The notes under the pieces are model-generated. The model made no database searches and was not told the DNA's origin. It saw only the letters and a list, made by a program, of their open reading frames with translations. Made by a program: the position numbers and the translations under genes. From Psococerastis gibbosa (lineage: Eukaryota > Arthropoda > Insecta > Psocodea > Psocidae), in assembly GCA_963971405.1 (NCBI GenBank), contig OZ020484.1, positions 36,106,770 to 36,170,769 of the forward strand: 64,000 nucleotides of DNA, given 5' to 3'. Positions 1 through 12,500 of this stretch are shown here, in pieces. The number at the start of each line of letters is the position of its first letter. The stretch's first letter is position 1.

Positions 1-59
1 CCAATTTTCCACATTCTCCGTTGTCTGCATTACATTTTTCATTGGGCATGTAATCCTTC

Positions 60-343
60 CGCATTTTTCACCCATCCCGTCCCGTGTACTGCTCCGCAGC
101 AGGGTTTTTGTCTTTTTACGTTTTTCCTGTGAATTTGCGATTATGCAACCATGTAATGCAGACAAATAATTTGCAATAAAATAATATTGCGAATATAAAT
201 TGAAATGAAATGTAAGCTATCCTATCTTTCAAGTTGGATCGAATTGCACACGGTTTGCAAATCAAATTTAAAATCGGTTCAGTAGTTGAGGAGTCCATCG
301 CAAGCAAACAACGTGACGCGTAATTTTTATATATAAAGATATG
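60..343 (+). repeat. RTE-type LINE/SINE 3' end
   Basis: The stretch around 265-330 reads AATCGGTTCAGTAGTTGAGG followed by GAGTCCATCGC, AACAACGTGACG and an AT-rich end. This is the style of the 3' tails shared by RTE LINEs and their SINEs in insects. No reading frame is present. The left boundary is uncertain. It lies in the intron before the first visible peroxidase exon. Confidence 0.5.
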
Positions 344-506
344 TTTACCAAAATTCAAAAAGAGGAACATTTCATTACCGTATTCTACCTAGGTAATTCC
401 TTAATGATAGCTTTACTATCCATATTTCCTGAAATTAGATTTTTTGCATCTAGACATATTAGGTTTTACCTCCGGTTGTTTCTTTACTTGTGCATTGGAT
501 TTCCAG

Positions 507-3500
507 CTATAGCAATCAGTACAGCAACGAGCCGGTAACTACCACTGACGTGTGTATGCCTCGTAATATTAAATGTTATGCGTCTCCTTACCGGGAAATT
601 GATGGAACGTGCAACAATTATATATTTCCTTTCTGGGGTGCTGTTCCTTATCCCTTCAACTACAACTACGTACTGCGATTGATTTCACCAGCAGGTAAAG
701 CATTATTTCAGAGGAAATCCAGACTAAAGGCCTATCCTACCAGCGAAGCAGAATATATTGTGTCCCGTGATTTTTTTTTTAATGCAATTTTCTATTGGGC
801 AAAAGGGGGAAGTTTGCAGTAGCGCCATTTTTTAACTTAGTGGATTTGGTTAAAACCATGAATAAATTCTGAAGAATTTGTCATGAAAAAATGTTCATAC
901 TAATACTTGTACAAGGAAGGGGGCAAAAATTGGGGGAGTTCACTGAAGCGCCATTTACGAACTTACATGGCGACCCCTAGCGAAAAAAAGGAAGGGCAAT
1001 ACTTGTAGATAATACTATGGTTTATAATTTAATACTGAATAATTTACTTACTCTCTACAAGACAAAAAAAAAGAACTAAAAAGTTTGACCTTTGACCTAG
1101 AATAACTTATTCAGCAGACATGGGGACTTTCGGTATTTTATTTGTTATGCTGCTCATTATGTCCCTACCAAAACGTAGATGTGTCGAATTTTTTCCAATT
1201 TGACCCCAATTCATGGGCGCCTACTTGTTCAAATTATTAATATGCCCAAGTCTGGATTGGGGGTATTGGTATGTCCCTGTCATAACAACTTTGAGATTGG
1301 TATGGCCCGTGCTATAACGGCTTTATGGAAGTCGGCGCCCGTGCCGCTGTTCTTATGTAAAAGATGACCGGACTAATAATAATAATGTCAGTTCATGTTG
1401 GCACCACTTCCATATTACAGCATGTCCGATGTCGCATATCGTCGCTGATACTGCAAAATTTCGTGTGTCCAAAAATGCGGTTCACAGGTTAACACACCAT
1501 GGCGACCAAAATAAATTAATACATCATGTAGCAAACGGTCGCTTGTCGACAGCCAATGGGAAGGAAACAATAAATAAATAAGACAAAAGTTAGAGTTTTT
1601 TTGCTTCTGAAAAGTAAGTTTTTTTTCACATGCGAGTTCTTGCAGTATCAGAGACGATATTGTATTCTTGTACATTGAATCCTATTTTTGTTAAACAGGC
1701 AATTATGACAAATTTTACGAGCGTTCTCCTGGCGTGAATAAAACTAGTGCGCGAATTATAAGCACAACTGTTTTCAATAATTATGAGAAGCCGTCTTCCA
1801 CATTAACTCATATGGCAATGAGTTGGGGCCAGATGATGGCGCATGACTCAGTCAACTCGACAGAAAAAACAAACGGTAAGAAAACATGAACGGATATGGA
1901 TAGAGAGGTTTTTTAAATATTATTTTTAGTATTTTACGTGAATCATTTACAAAAAACGAAACACATAAAACATAAAAAGATAACTATTTTCAATATGCAC
2001 GTACTGTACATATACGTCATCATGTGTCAAAATAAACCCGAGGCGACCCCCCTCCCCCCTAGCGCATACTCTGCGCATTCGGCACAATGGGAAGAAGAAG
2101 ACGAAGTATACTATATGCCATATGCCACACTGCACACCTCGGATCTTCCCTCTCCCCTCATGTATTTCAGAATACTATGTTCGGGGGGAAAAACAGCCTA
2201 TATTCTCAAACTAATAATATGATGATATTCAATGAACAAATTACTACAACCATTCCTTCGCAGTGAACACCTCCAGGCTTTGGAATTCCTTGTGAGAAGA
2301 AACGAGAACAGACAATAAATTGGGGAGTTTTAGGACAGCCTGCTATCAGTTCCTTGGGAGTGAATGAATGAGTGAATGAATGAGTTTTTATTTTCTTCTG
2401 CTATTATTTCTTCTCTTCTTTTTTTTCTTCTTTTTTCATGAAAATGTTACGTTACGTATGATGATAATGTGAAAAATAAAATAAATTGTAAATAGGTTAG
2501 CTGGTAGAATAGCCCTTCGGGGCTAAAGCTCGCCCAATATAAAGCCGTTTATCATTTCATTTCAATGTCATTGTTTTGAAATTGCTCGTTTTAAACAGTT
2601 GATTCCTGCTGCGTGGATGATGACAAAAAGGCCATCCAAGACGACAATTGCGCTGCAGTTGACATTCCCGAGGATGACTTCCATTTTGCAGCGTTCAACA
2701 AGACTTGTCAAGACATCATGAGAATACAGACCAACCGGGACAAAAAATGCCCCTATATCTATAAATATCACCAGGTACAGACGCACGGTAATAAAAGACA
2801 AAGAAAATATGTAAAGTATGAAGAAGAAGGCATGCAAATACGTAGTACAGTAAACTGTGGTTTTAAGTATGGAAAAATTAGGTTCAAGATCAACTTTTGT
2901 ATTTTGGCTCCTCAGCATGTGTTTAATGACTAGTCAAAACTACCCTAAAATCCCATAAACACTAGACTTTCTATAGGGGTTAATGCCCCCCATAACGGGG
3001 GAGAATTCTGTTTTTAACTTTAAGATTTTTTTTTATTCACTCTACGGCAGAAAATATATCATACAAAATCAAACAAATTTTTCAAATTAATTCAAATTTC
3101 TATCATCATAAATTATATTGAACGAGGCACGTTGTTTTAAGGTTTTTGTTCTGCTATTAACCTTGAATAGAGACTGAACAACATTCTAGCACTGTCCAAA
3201 GGAATAAGGAGGGCTGCAGCTAAGACTATATGCCGTCATGTCACTTTGTATTACTTCGTCATGAAGTCTTGAATGTCTGCTACCACGTCACTGTTTTTGT
3301 AAATAGCCCTAGCCGGTCGGTGGAATGGGCACCTAACCTGTCGGTAGGCTGACAATGGCCTAGCGCCGAAACTATAATATCATTTTTAGTAATACTTGTC
3401 AAAGTTATTTTTTATTTTATTTCGGGAATATTTTATGGAACTTGGAAACATTCTGTAACTAGATGAATAATGATCACTGATCACTGATACCCACAAAAAT

Positions 3501-6500
3501 TGCCACTTAGTAGGTACTACATTATTTTACTACTGTACTTAGTGTAACATTGTAATTGTAGAGCTAGCTAATTTACTTTTATCATGATTTACAGATTAAT
3601 TCTGTAACCCCACCATTAGATCTGTCACTAGTTTATGGGAATACACTGGAACAGATGAGTAAATTACGATCTTACGAAAATGGTTGCTTGAAGTATGAAG
3701 AGATAAACGGGCAAAACTATAGTACAACAGGAAATGAGGGATGCGATTCAGATACGAAATATTGCTTCAACTGGGGTAAGCCCTATAAGTTTAGCTTATG
3801 TCATGGACCCGGTCTTACCATCGCTTGAAAAGTATCTGTAATGAATACGGGACGGCACCGCCATCTACCAATGCAAGGCGGCGCCGTGCAGTATTCTCTA
3901 TCTAGGCTTTACAAGTCATGATGACCACTTAGACTATAGGTGTACACACATACTGTTTCCGTGGGTCCACAATGTATTGTAGGAAGTGGTTTTTCGAAAG
4001 TTAAAACTTTTTGCTTTCCAATTTATACGTAGTATAAGGAAAGCTTTGTGACGGTCGAAATTTTCGATTCCGAGATTTCGACGGATTTTTTTATTTGGGT
4101 TAAAGAATTGTCAAAACTCTAGTCTAAAGAGATCCCACTGGATTAACATCCAATGCTTTTACTAAGGGAATTCGCAATGTTGAAGTTAACGAGTTATCTA
4201 GTTTAAAGTGTAATCCAAGTTGCCAGTGGGTGTTATAGGTTCACAATAACAAATATGGCGGCGGCGCTTGACATTACATTCAACTATCGATCGCAGCGCC
4301 ACTTTAACAGTTTAACTCGGTTTTTAGTTTATAAAAGCTCTCGAAATTAAAATTATACAAAAAAAAAATGAAAAGATCCGCCCTGGACATTTTTTTTTTT
4401 GTACATAAAATACATAGGTATGTAGGCTATATATACGAGTACATGCGGACATGCTGAGTTTCATAAAACTCTATCGAATAGTTTGGTCCAAAATCGAGTT
4501 ACAGACAGACAGGCAGCCATTTTGTAAAACTCACTTTTTTGGGTTCCTGGTACCACAAAACGTGTAAATCCGTTGGAATCTCGAAATCGATAATTTCGAG
4601 TACCACATAGCTTTCATTATGCTACGTAAAAATAGGAAAGCAACATTTTATAGAGACAATTCTCTGATTTCTTTAAGGTGACTCTCGCGGTAACCAGAAT
4701 TTAGGCGTTGTTTGCATGCAAACCTTGATGCTTAGAGCTCATAACGGAATATGCGAAGAGTTAAAAATTGTTAATCCTCACTGGTATGATGAGCAACTAT
4801 TCCAGACAGCAAGAAAAATTTTAATTGCTATAGTAAGTCATTGTCTATTGTGCTGCGGAAACATAGTTAGGTACCCCGTAAACATTACATTTCACATTTC
4901 AAGTATAAGCAAGTTCAACTTTATAGTTAAAAGTTCTACTTAATTTTATTAATTGTTTGCGTAGATGATAATTAATTTTTCAGATTGAAGCTACAAATTA
5001 CAAATATTACTTATAGTGTATCATCATTTCCCGAATTTTTAACAATTTTAAAGTTAGCTGCAATTGAAGAAAAGCCCCCGGAATTATAATACCATTTTAA
5101 TACCGGTGTTAAAATTGCGCTCTCCCAGCAGATGAAATTATTTTTGATTTTGAATTGTAGGTGTCACTGTAATTGAGTTATAAATATTGTATTATTATGC
5201 AACAATTAATCTCCGTTGTGAAAACAATCTGTTGTGTTCATTTAATCTACTTTAAGTAATGAAACTAATGTTGTATTCATGGAGGTTTATTTAGAATAAT
5301 TAAACCTTATTGCCGGTTAAGTTATTCTTTAAAACCTTGGAAGGCATGCAGTAGAATTAAAAAATATATATTATTGTTAATGATGAAATTTTGTTATACG
5401 TACCTACGCATGCATTGGGCTATTTTTAGACTTCCGAATTCAAGGCAACATTACAACAGTACAATAATAAGTTCAAGTCATGCAAGAAATGTAGCATAAG
5501 TAAAAAGCCAATTGCTTACTTTCAAGACAAAACATATCATTTAATATATTTTCATTAACTCAAATAGCCTAGCCTGCATTCTAAAATTTGGTACGAAAAA
5601 CAAGTTAATTTTCACTTTGGTATCGCGTGACAGCATTGAAATCTGCCTTGCTTTATACTATAAGATTAACATTGTGTAAATATTTCAGTACCAACATATT
5701 ACGTATTACTACTACCTGAGGCTTGTTCTGGGTCCTGAAATAGGCAACAAGTTTACCAGCAGAGACCCAGCGACGGCTGCAAAATGGAGCACCTACAACC
5801 CTTTCACCCACCCGGGCACCATTGCTGAGTGGAACTTGTGTTGGAGGCAAATGCATACACTAGTTAGAGAGAAATTTGAGTAAGGACGACTTTCACCAAC
5901 CACCTGATAATTAGGACCTGCAGTCTAATCGAGGCGTTTATAACACCGGGGTTAAATAAATACCCTAGGATTATAACTGTAAACAAACAAATTTTGAATA
6001 GCACTTTCCATTATAAAATTATCTTGTTTACCAATGGATTAAATAAATACCGGTATTATAAACGCCCCGATCAGGCTGCAGGTGCTGAAAGGCAGATTTA
6101 GAGTTCTTTAAGGAAGAGATGGGACATTCGAGCGAGTCAAAAATATGTTCGCTTACACTCTAAGTTGAGGTATGCTTAACTAAGCCCTTATCAATTTCGA
6201 AACTTGTAATGTGAACAATGATATTTTTTACAATACTTTTTAACAATAACGAGAATATTAATGGGGTACACTTAGCTTGATCTTCAAATTATGCGATCCC
6301 TTTTTTTTATTAATTGGGGTACAGGTGTAACCTGTGTGCACTTAAGCCTATTGGGCCTATTGTGCCCCCTACAACAAAGAATCTACATATCTACATCACT
6401 TCCTCGAGGCCTATTTCCCCCAGGAGAGCCAGGACCTTGAGGGGATTTAGAAGTGGTAGGTCTTTTACATGTAATTGCAAGTTTCCCAAGCATGCTGCTC

Positions 6501-9500
6501 TTCTACGTGCGATTGCACCGCAGTGAAGGAGGATATGCTCGGGGTCCTCCGCTCCTTCGTTACAGAATCTGCATGCTCTAGACTCTCTGACACCTATGTT
6601 GGTCAGATGTCCATTCAAGTTGCAATGCCCAGAGAGGAATCTTGTGATCACACGCAGATGTCTCCTGTTCATATTAATGCATACTTGGGCTCTTTTGCGC
6701 TGGTGGCTTCCCAGGAGCATTTTGGCTTGCCGAAGGCCCGGCAATGAGGTCCAGTATTCAGCCACTTTCAGGTTCTCCTTGCCTTTAACAAATCTGCGGG
6801 CGAGGGTTTCCCCGACACCGCAAAAAGGTTCGGGTCCCGTAAAAGGGGAGGTAGCTCCCCTTTTTGCAAGCTGGTCAGCAACCTCATTGCCTTCAATGCC
6901 TGTGTGCCCAGGCACCCATATCAAGGTAACCTTATTCGCACCGGACAGTATGTCCAGTTTCAATCTACATTGCGATCCCTTAAGCTTATTTCTGTAACTA
7001 TTCTTCATGTACCTAGTTGGTTGATAAGTTCTGTCACGACTAAAACTAGGAAAAAAGTCAGTGAAATATTATATTTTGGAAAAATTTCTTTAATAATCGT
7101 GAAAAACAACAGAACTGTAAAAGAACGCAAGAAAAAAATATTCAAAATATCCAACTCCTGCGCGAATGCATACCCGAAGACGATGGGGCCAATCGCCTTT
7201 GGCGCTATACGCACTGCTTGCATGTCTATTTCCTTGACTACCTTCATAATGGTTCTCTTCAGCGAGTCCAAATTTTTATGTGTCTTTGCACAGGCTTTCT
7301 TCTCAATGATCTGCCATATGGAATAACAATACTGTGTACTTGGTTTCAGAGTGTGTGATGAAGATGGATACCTACAAGAAGGGCAGGGCTACGTTGTAAG
7401 CGACTACTACAATAGACCTGACCCAATTGTCGATAACTACGACGGCCTGATGTGTGGCCTTGCAGTGCAGCCAGCCAAAAAAGCTGACATGAACGTTGTC
7501 GACAGCATTTGGAAATATTTGTTCAAAAGTAAGGAAAAATAAATAAGGTAAATGGTAGATAGTTGCGAAAGCATGTTATTTTATTTTAAATTGGTACCTA
7601 GATAGGTCCCCTCCAGCTTCAAGGTCGCCTGAATACGTTGAGTTAAGTATCACTCGTAGCTAGGCCTAAGGCGCGGTTTCCACCGACCTCTAAGTGCAGA
7701 ATACACATACGGTGACGTGGTAGCAGACATTCAAGACTTAGGCGGGGTTTTAGTTTGTTTGTTTGTGATTTTACTATATGAGCATTGATCAATTTTAACT
7801 ATGGCAAAGAGTAAAGCAAAAATTTCCGTCAATGTCATTTGCATTCTACAATGAGAGGTCGGTGGAAACCCCGCCTTTATTAATGATATCTGCTACCACG
7901 TCACCGTATGTGTATTCTGCACTTAGAGCTCGGTGGAAACCGCGCCTAAAATTTTATATACTGTATGTTAAGGTGTATGTGGCGCAATTTTGAAGTTCAC
8001 CCACCGTTTATGAAGAATCAGTAGAATCCGGGATGATAGGCCGTGGCCATCCTGAAAGTGTACTTCCAACCGTTTCGTCAACATCTGCGGTCGACATCAT
8101 CAGTGGAACTGCGTAGACTTCTAAGATTCTATCGAGGAGGCTCAGCAGCAACTGTTGTTCCGAGACACAATCTTTAGAAGTCGACGCAGTTCCACTGAAG
8201 ATGTCGACCGCAGATGTTGACGAAACGTTTGGAAGTACACTTTCAGGACGACCACGGCCTATCATCCCGGATTCTGCTGATTCGTCATGTAACTCCCGCC
8301 GTGAAAGCCTTAGTCATTATATTGTTCAACGTTTAGTCCAGTAAATATGTACTTTACGCGGTAAGTTATGCTGGCCTCGCCATTAATTTAATTTTCATGT
8401 TTTGGGAGGGCTGAATCCAATTCTGTAATTTCGCAACAAAATTTTGAGGCGGAACATTGTCAAAAATTAAAATAATAATAATAACGCCTGTCCGTGGTTT
8501 TTCGGCTGTAGCTCGAAAATAATTTAATTTGTCGGAAACATATAATCCGATATCAAATCTTCTAAGCTCCTATGGTCCTAGACCTGATTTTGCTGAGGGT
8601 AGAGGAAACTTGCAGCATCGAACCCCGTAGGCTGGCTTTACTCCAAAATGACTCAAATGCACCCTGAATTGTAATGTAACAATATATTTTATTTTCAGGA
8701 ATGGAGCCTCCTGGCGAGGATTTGATGTGCTATGATTTTCAACGCGGTAGAGAATGGGACGTTCCTAATTACACAAAACAGTATGAAAACATTTGGGGAA
8801 TTAGACTAGGGTCATGGCAAGACTTAAGACGGGTCATGGGACTAGAGGTAAGCTACACTATTTAGTCCCGGTCCCACTATGGCTCTAAAAGTTTTAGTAA
8901 GGAATACTGGACGGCACCGCCATCTAAAAATGCATGGCGGTGACGCTGCTGTGCCGTATTCCTTACTGAGACTTTTCCAGTGATCATGGAACCCACCTAT
9001 ATACTGCATTGCAGCTGGTACTAATTATGGCTATATAGGTACCTCCGGTACAAAGTTCAAACTAAAAGAAATGAACTTTGGAAAGACAGTGCATCAAACT
9101 GAGATCATAATATACGCATACTAGTACTACGGCAAATGACGGACAGTGTTCACAAAGAGGGATTTCCACAATTTTTTATTTGACGAAAGGAAACATGAAT
9201 CTGGCGTCTTGTAATTCTCACTCGTTTAAAATGGAATTTTGGGAAAGTGGTTCTTTTGCTATGAGTAGCTAAGTTCAATGGATCCAACACAGAATTCGGA
9301 GGTGTCAATAGACAATCGTATTGAACTGATTTTTGCCAACTGTTGCTAGCCGTATCTATACGTATCTCGTAAGCTTCACTATGGTATGGACGTAGCAAAA
9401 TAACCCTTAGAAAGTAAATCAAGCCACGTAGGCTACTTCCATCCAACCAAAACCAGAACATTGGGTACTCATCAGGTAGCCTCTTGCAAAGACCTGGGGA

Positions 9501-12500
9501 GACATGTACCACTGTCCACCATACCACCTGACCAACAATTGAAAGAAATGAAACATTCTGTTCATTGCAATACATGACTATACGCATAATTTATATGAAT
9601 ATATTGTATAAATTGTTTGAGTCGAACAAAAAAAGCTTTGGACTAAGGAAACTTCAAATGTTTCTGGTTTGGAGCATTGCATTGAACGGATGTGAAACAT
9701 TGTGTACAAGTGAGAAATACCTTTTAAAGAACCGGTCCGAGTTTACTCGAACATGCTTTCTAATTTATCAAAATTAGTAGATAGAGAAAATGAGTAATTT
9801 CATGGTAAATAATTTTCCTATGATTAAATTTCCGATATCTCGCGGGGGGGGGGGGGACGTCACTGGATGTGAGGTAAATTATAGATAGGTCAGACCAACA
9901 CATTACCACACAGCAATACTGGCAGGGCACGCAATGCATTTGAGCGTGAATTTTCTATCATTTTTTTCAAAAAAACATTTTTTTGTACAAAACCAAATAA
10001 TTTTCTGGGAAAGCAACCTGTCCGGTTTCGTTACTCAATTTAACACCTAAAACATGCTTGAAGGTAGAAATCACCGATCGAAAGGTTTAGCAGAAAAATT
10101 ATTTTTTAGTCATTTTTCATTAAAATTGAGTTATTTTTATTTTCTTACCCCCAGAAGCAAACTATCAAGGGGCAAGCGACCCCCCGCATTTTGTCAACAT
10201 TAATAACGACTACAATATATATGAATTTAAAAGAAATCGTTGGAGCCGTTTTTGAGAAAAAAAAATTTTAGACGTTTTTTTTTAGTTTTTTGAGAGTAAA
10301 ACCCCCCCAAATTGAGTTAGCCCAAAATAAAAAAAGTAGTCTCGAGGTATGATTTTTGTGAACCTACATGCCAAATTTCATCAAAATCGACTGAATAGTT
10401 TGCCCGGAAATCGACGCACAGACAGACAGACATCCAGAAAGAGCGACAGACAGACATTTCGTAAAAACCACTTTTTTGGGTTCCTGGGACCTCAAAACAT
10501 GTAAATCCGTTGAAATCTCGGAATCGAAAATTTCGACCATCACAAAGCTTTCCTTATACTACGTATAAATTGGAAAGCAATAACAATAACAACAGTAATA
10601 ATAATATACGTGTATTAAGAACACAACTTTTTTTTCTTTTAATTACACCATAGCATTAGGCTTCCGCCATCAGCTTTCTTTGCAGCCCAATACAATACAT
10701 AATCTGGTGAACCTCTGATAATGACGAGAGCCGGAAACGTCTTAAGGTGTTCTCCGTTTATCTCTTCCCGGGTGTCGCATAAAGGGCAGAAAGGCTCCGG
10801 TACTACACCTATACGGTGAAGATGTTTTTGAAGGTAGTCATAACCCGTAGTTAACCTAAATTCCGCCACTGACTGGTATCTGGGTAGGTTTTTTGGCTTC
10901 TGCACTAGTTTTTCCCACGTTTTTCCAAAGGCATCGGTTCTGTGAGATGTCCCACAATTACTCTGAAAGAATTCTTTTGTATGCCTCTTAGACAACATCA
11001 GGAGAAGGAGTGATGGAGGATGTAGGGGTGACACACGTGGAGCTGAAGAGGGCGTGCTAGGATTGGCGGAGTAGAGGCATCGCTGCCACATGTTACTGCC
11101 AACCAGCCAGCCGGCTATGAAATCTGCGATTTAGGGCCAATACGATATGTAATGTCTTTAATTGTTATAGAAAATTGAACAGCTTAAAAAAATATACCCA
11201 ACAGTAGAAGACGTTGAGTTCTACCCAGCGACACTTATGGAAAACAAAGCAGAAGGCAGCGAGTTTGGAAAAACCTGTGCAATAATACTCGGTGAACAAT
11301 TCCGTCGCTGGGAGACAGGAGACAGGTAAGTTACAGTTAACTTAGTGAAGTCATGTTAAATTGTGTAATAGAAAACTTGTCTCAGCCAGTCCATTATCGC
11401 TTGTAGCAGGAAAAAATTAAAAGACAAAGTCTGAAAAATCCATGGGGTTGTGGGCATTGGGCAAGGGACCAATGGGTCTAAGTTGTCTTAGAGTGTAGGC
11501 CCTGGACCCTTAAAAAGCCGTTCAGGCCATAATTTTTTATTATTACTTGGAATACACATAATAACGTCAGAACAAAAGCCACCTAAGTTATCCACTGTTG
11601 ATAAATAAGTTTGTAGCCTCAGCCAAGCTCACCATACGATAAGGTACACGTTCTACTACGAAACCTGAAAAACACCTTTAACTGAGACGATTATAACCAC
11701 AGCTACCTTCATGTCCATGCACGATTAAAGTAGTTGTCTATTGTCGAGCATCTGAATGATAACATAGCATAAATGACAAAATAATTTGAACAAAACTGCT
11801 ACGCACAGAATATAACTTCGATATCTAATGATAACCATTAACTATACTGCTGTTTTAGGTTTTACTACTTTTTCAATTGGTTTACCAAAGCACAACTGGA
11901 CCAAATTCAAAGTATGACATTATCAAAATTAATATGCAAGTTTAGTACCATAACTGCAGTTTCACACAACGCCTTCCGTCCCCCCGGGAAAGAGTAAGTA
12001 CAATAATATAAATCCAGGGAAATCTCAAAATCGGAAATTTCGAGATCACAAAGCTTTCCTTATACTAATGTACAAATAGGGAAGCAAAAATAGGCCTAGC
12101 GTTTACAGCATTTTGATAGCAGTAACGTTTAGACTTTACAGGCGAAGAATATACCTGCAAAGAAGGGGAGCCCGGGGGTCTCCCCCGGTGGACTTTTATT
12201 GAAATAGTGCACGTTTACATATTTTTGACAACAGCCATGTTTACAATTTACAGACCAAGAATACTTGAAAGTGCTAGATCCAGGGAGGTGCATGAGCGGG
12301 GGAACTTTATTAAACCTATAGGTGCCAAACAGTAGGGTTCATTCCATTTTCAATTTTGTCAGTAAACATTATAGATTTTGCAGACGAAGACTTTATTTTT
12401 AAAAAAAGAACTAGAAGCAGGGCGGCCAGTGGTCTTGCCCGCGGGATTAAAAAAATATATATATATATAGACGCAAAATACTGACTATTTACAAAAGTGC

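Noticed and set aside
10420-10460. GACAGACA stretches as microsatellites
   Set aside because: They occur at the same place in each copy of one dispersed repeat, so they belong to the element.
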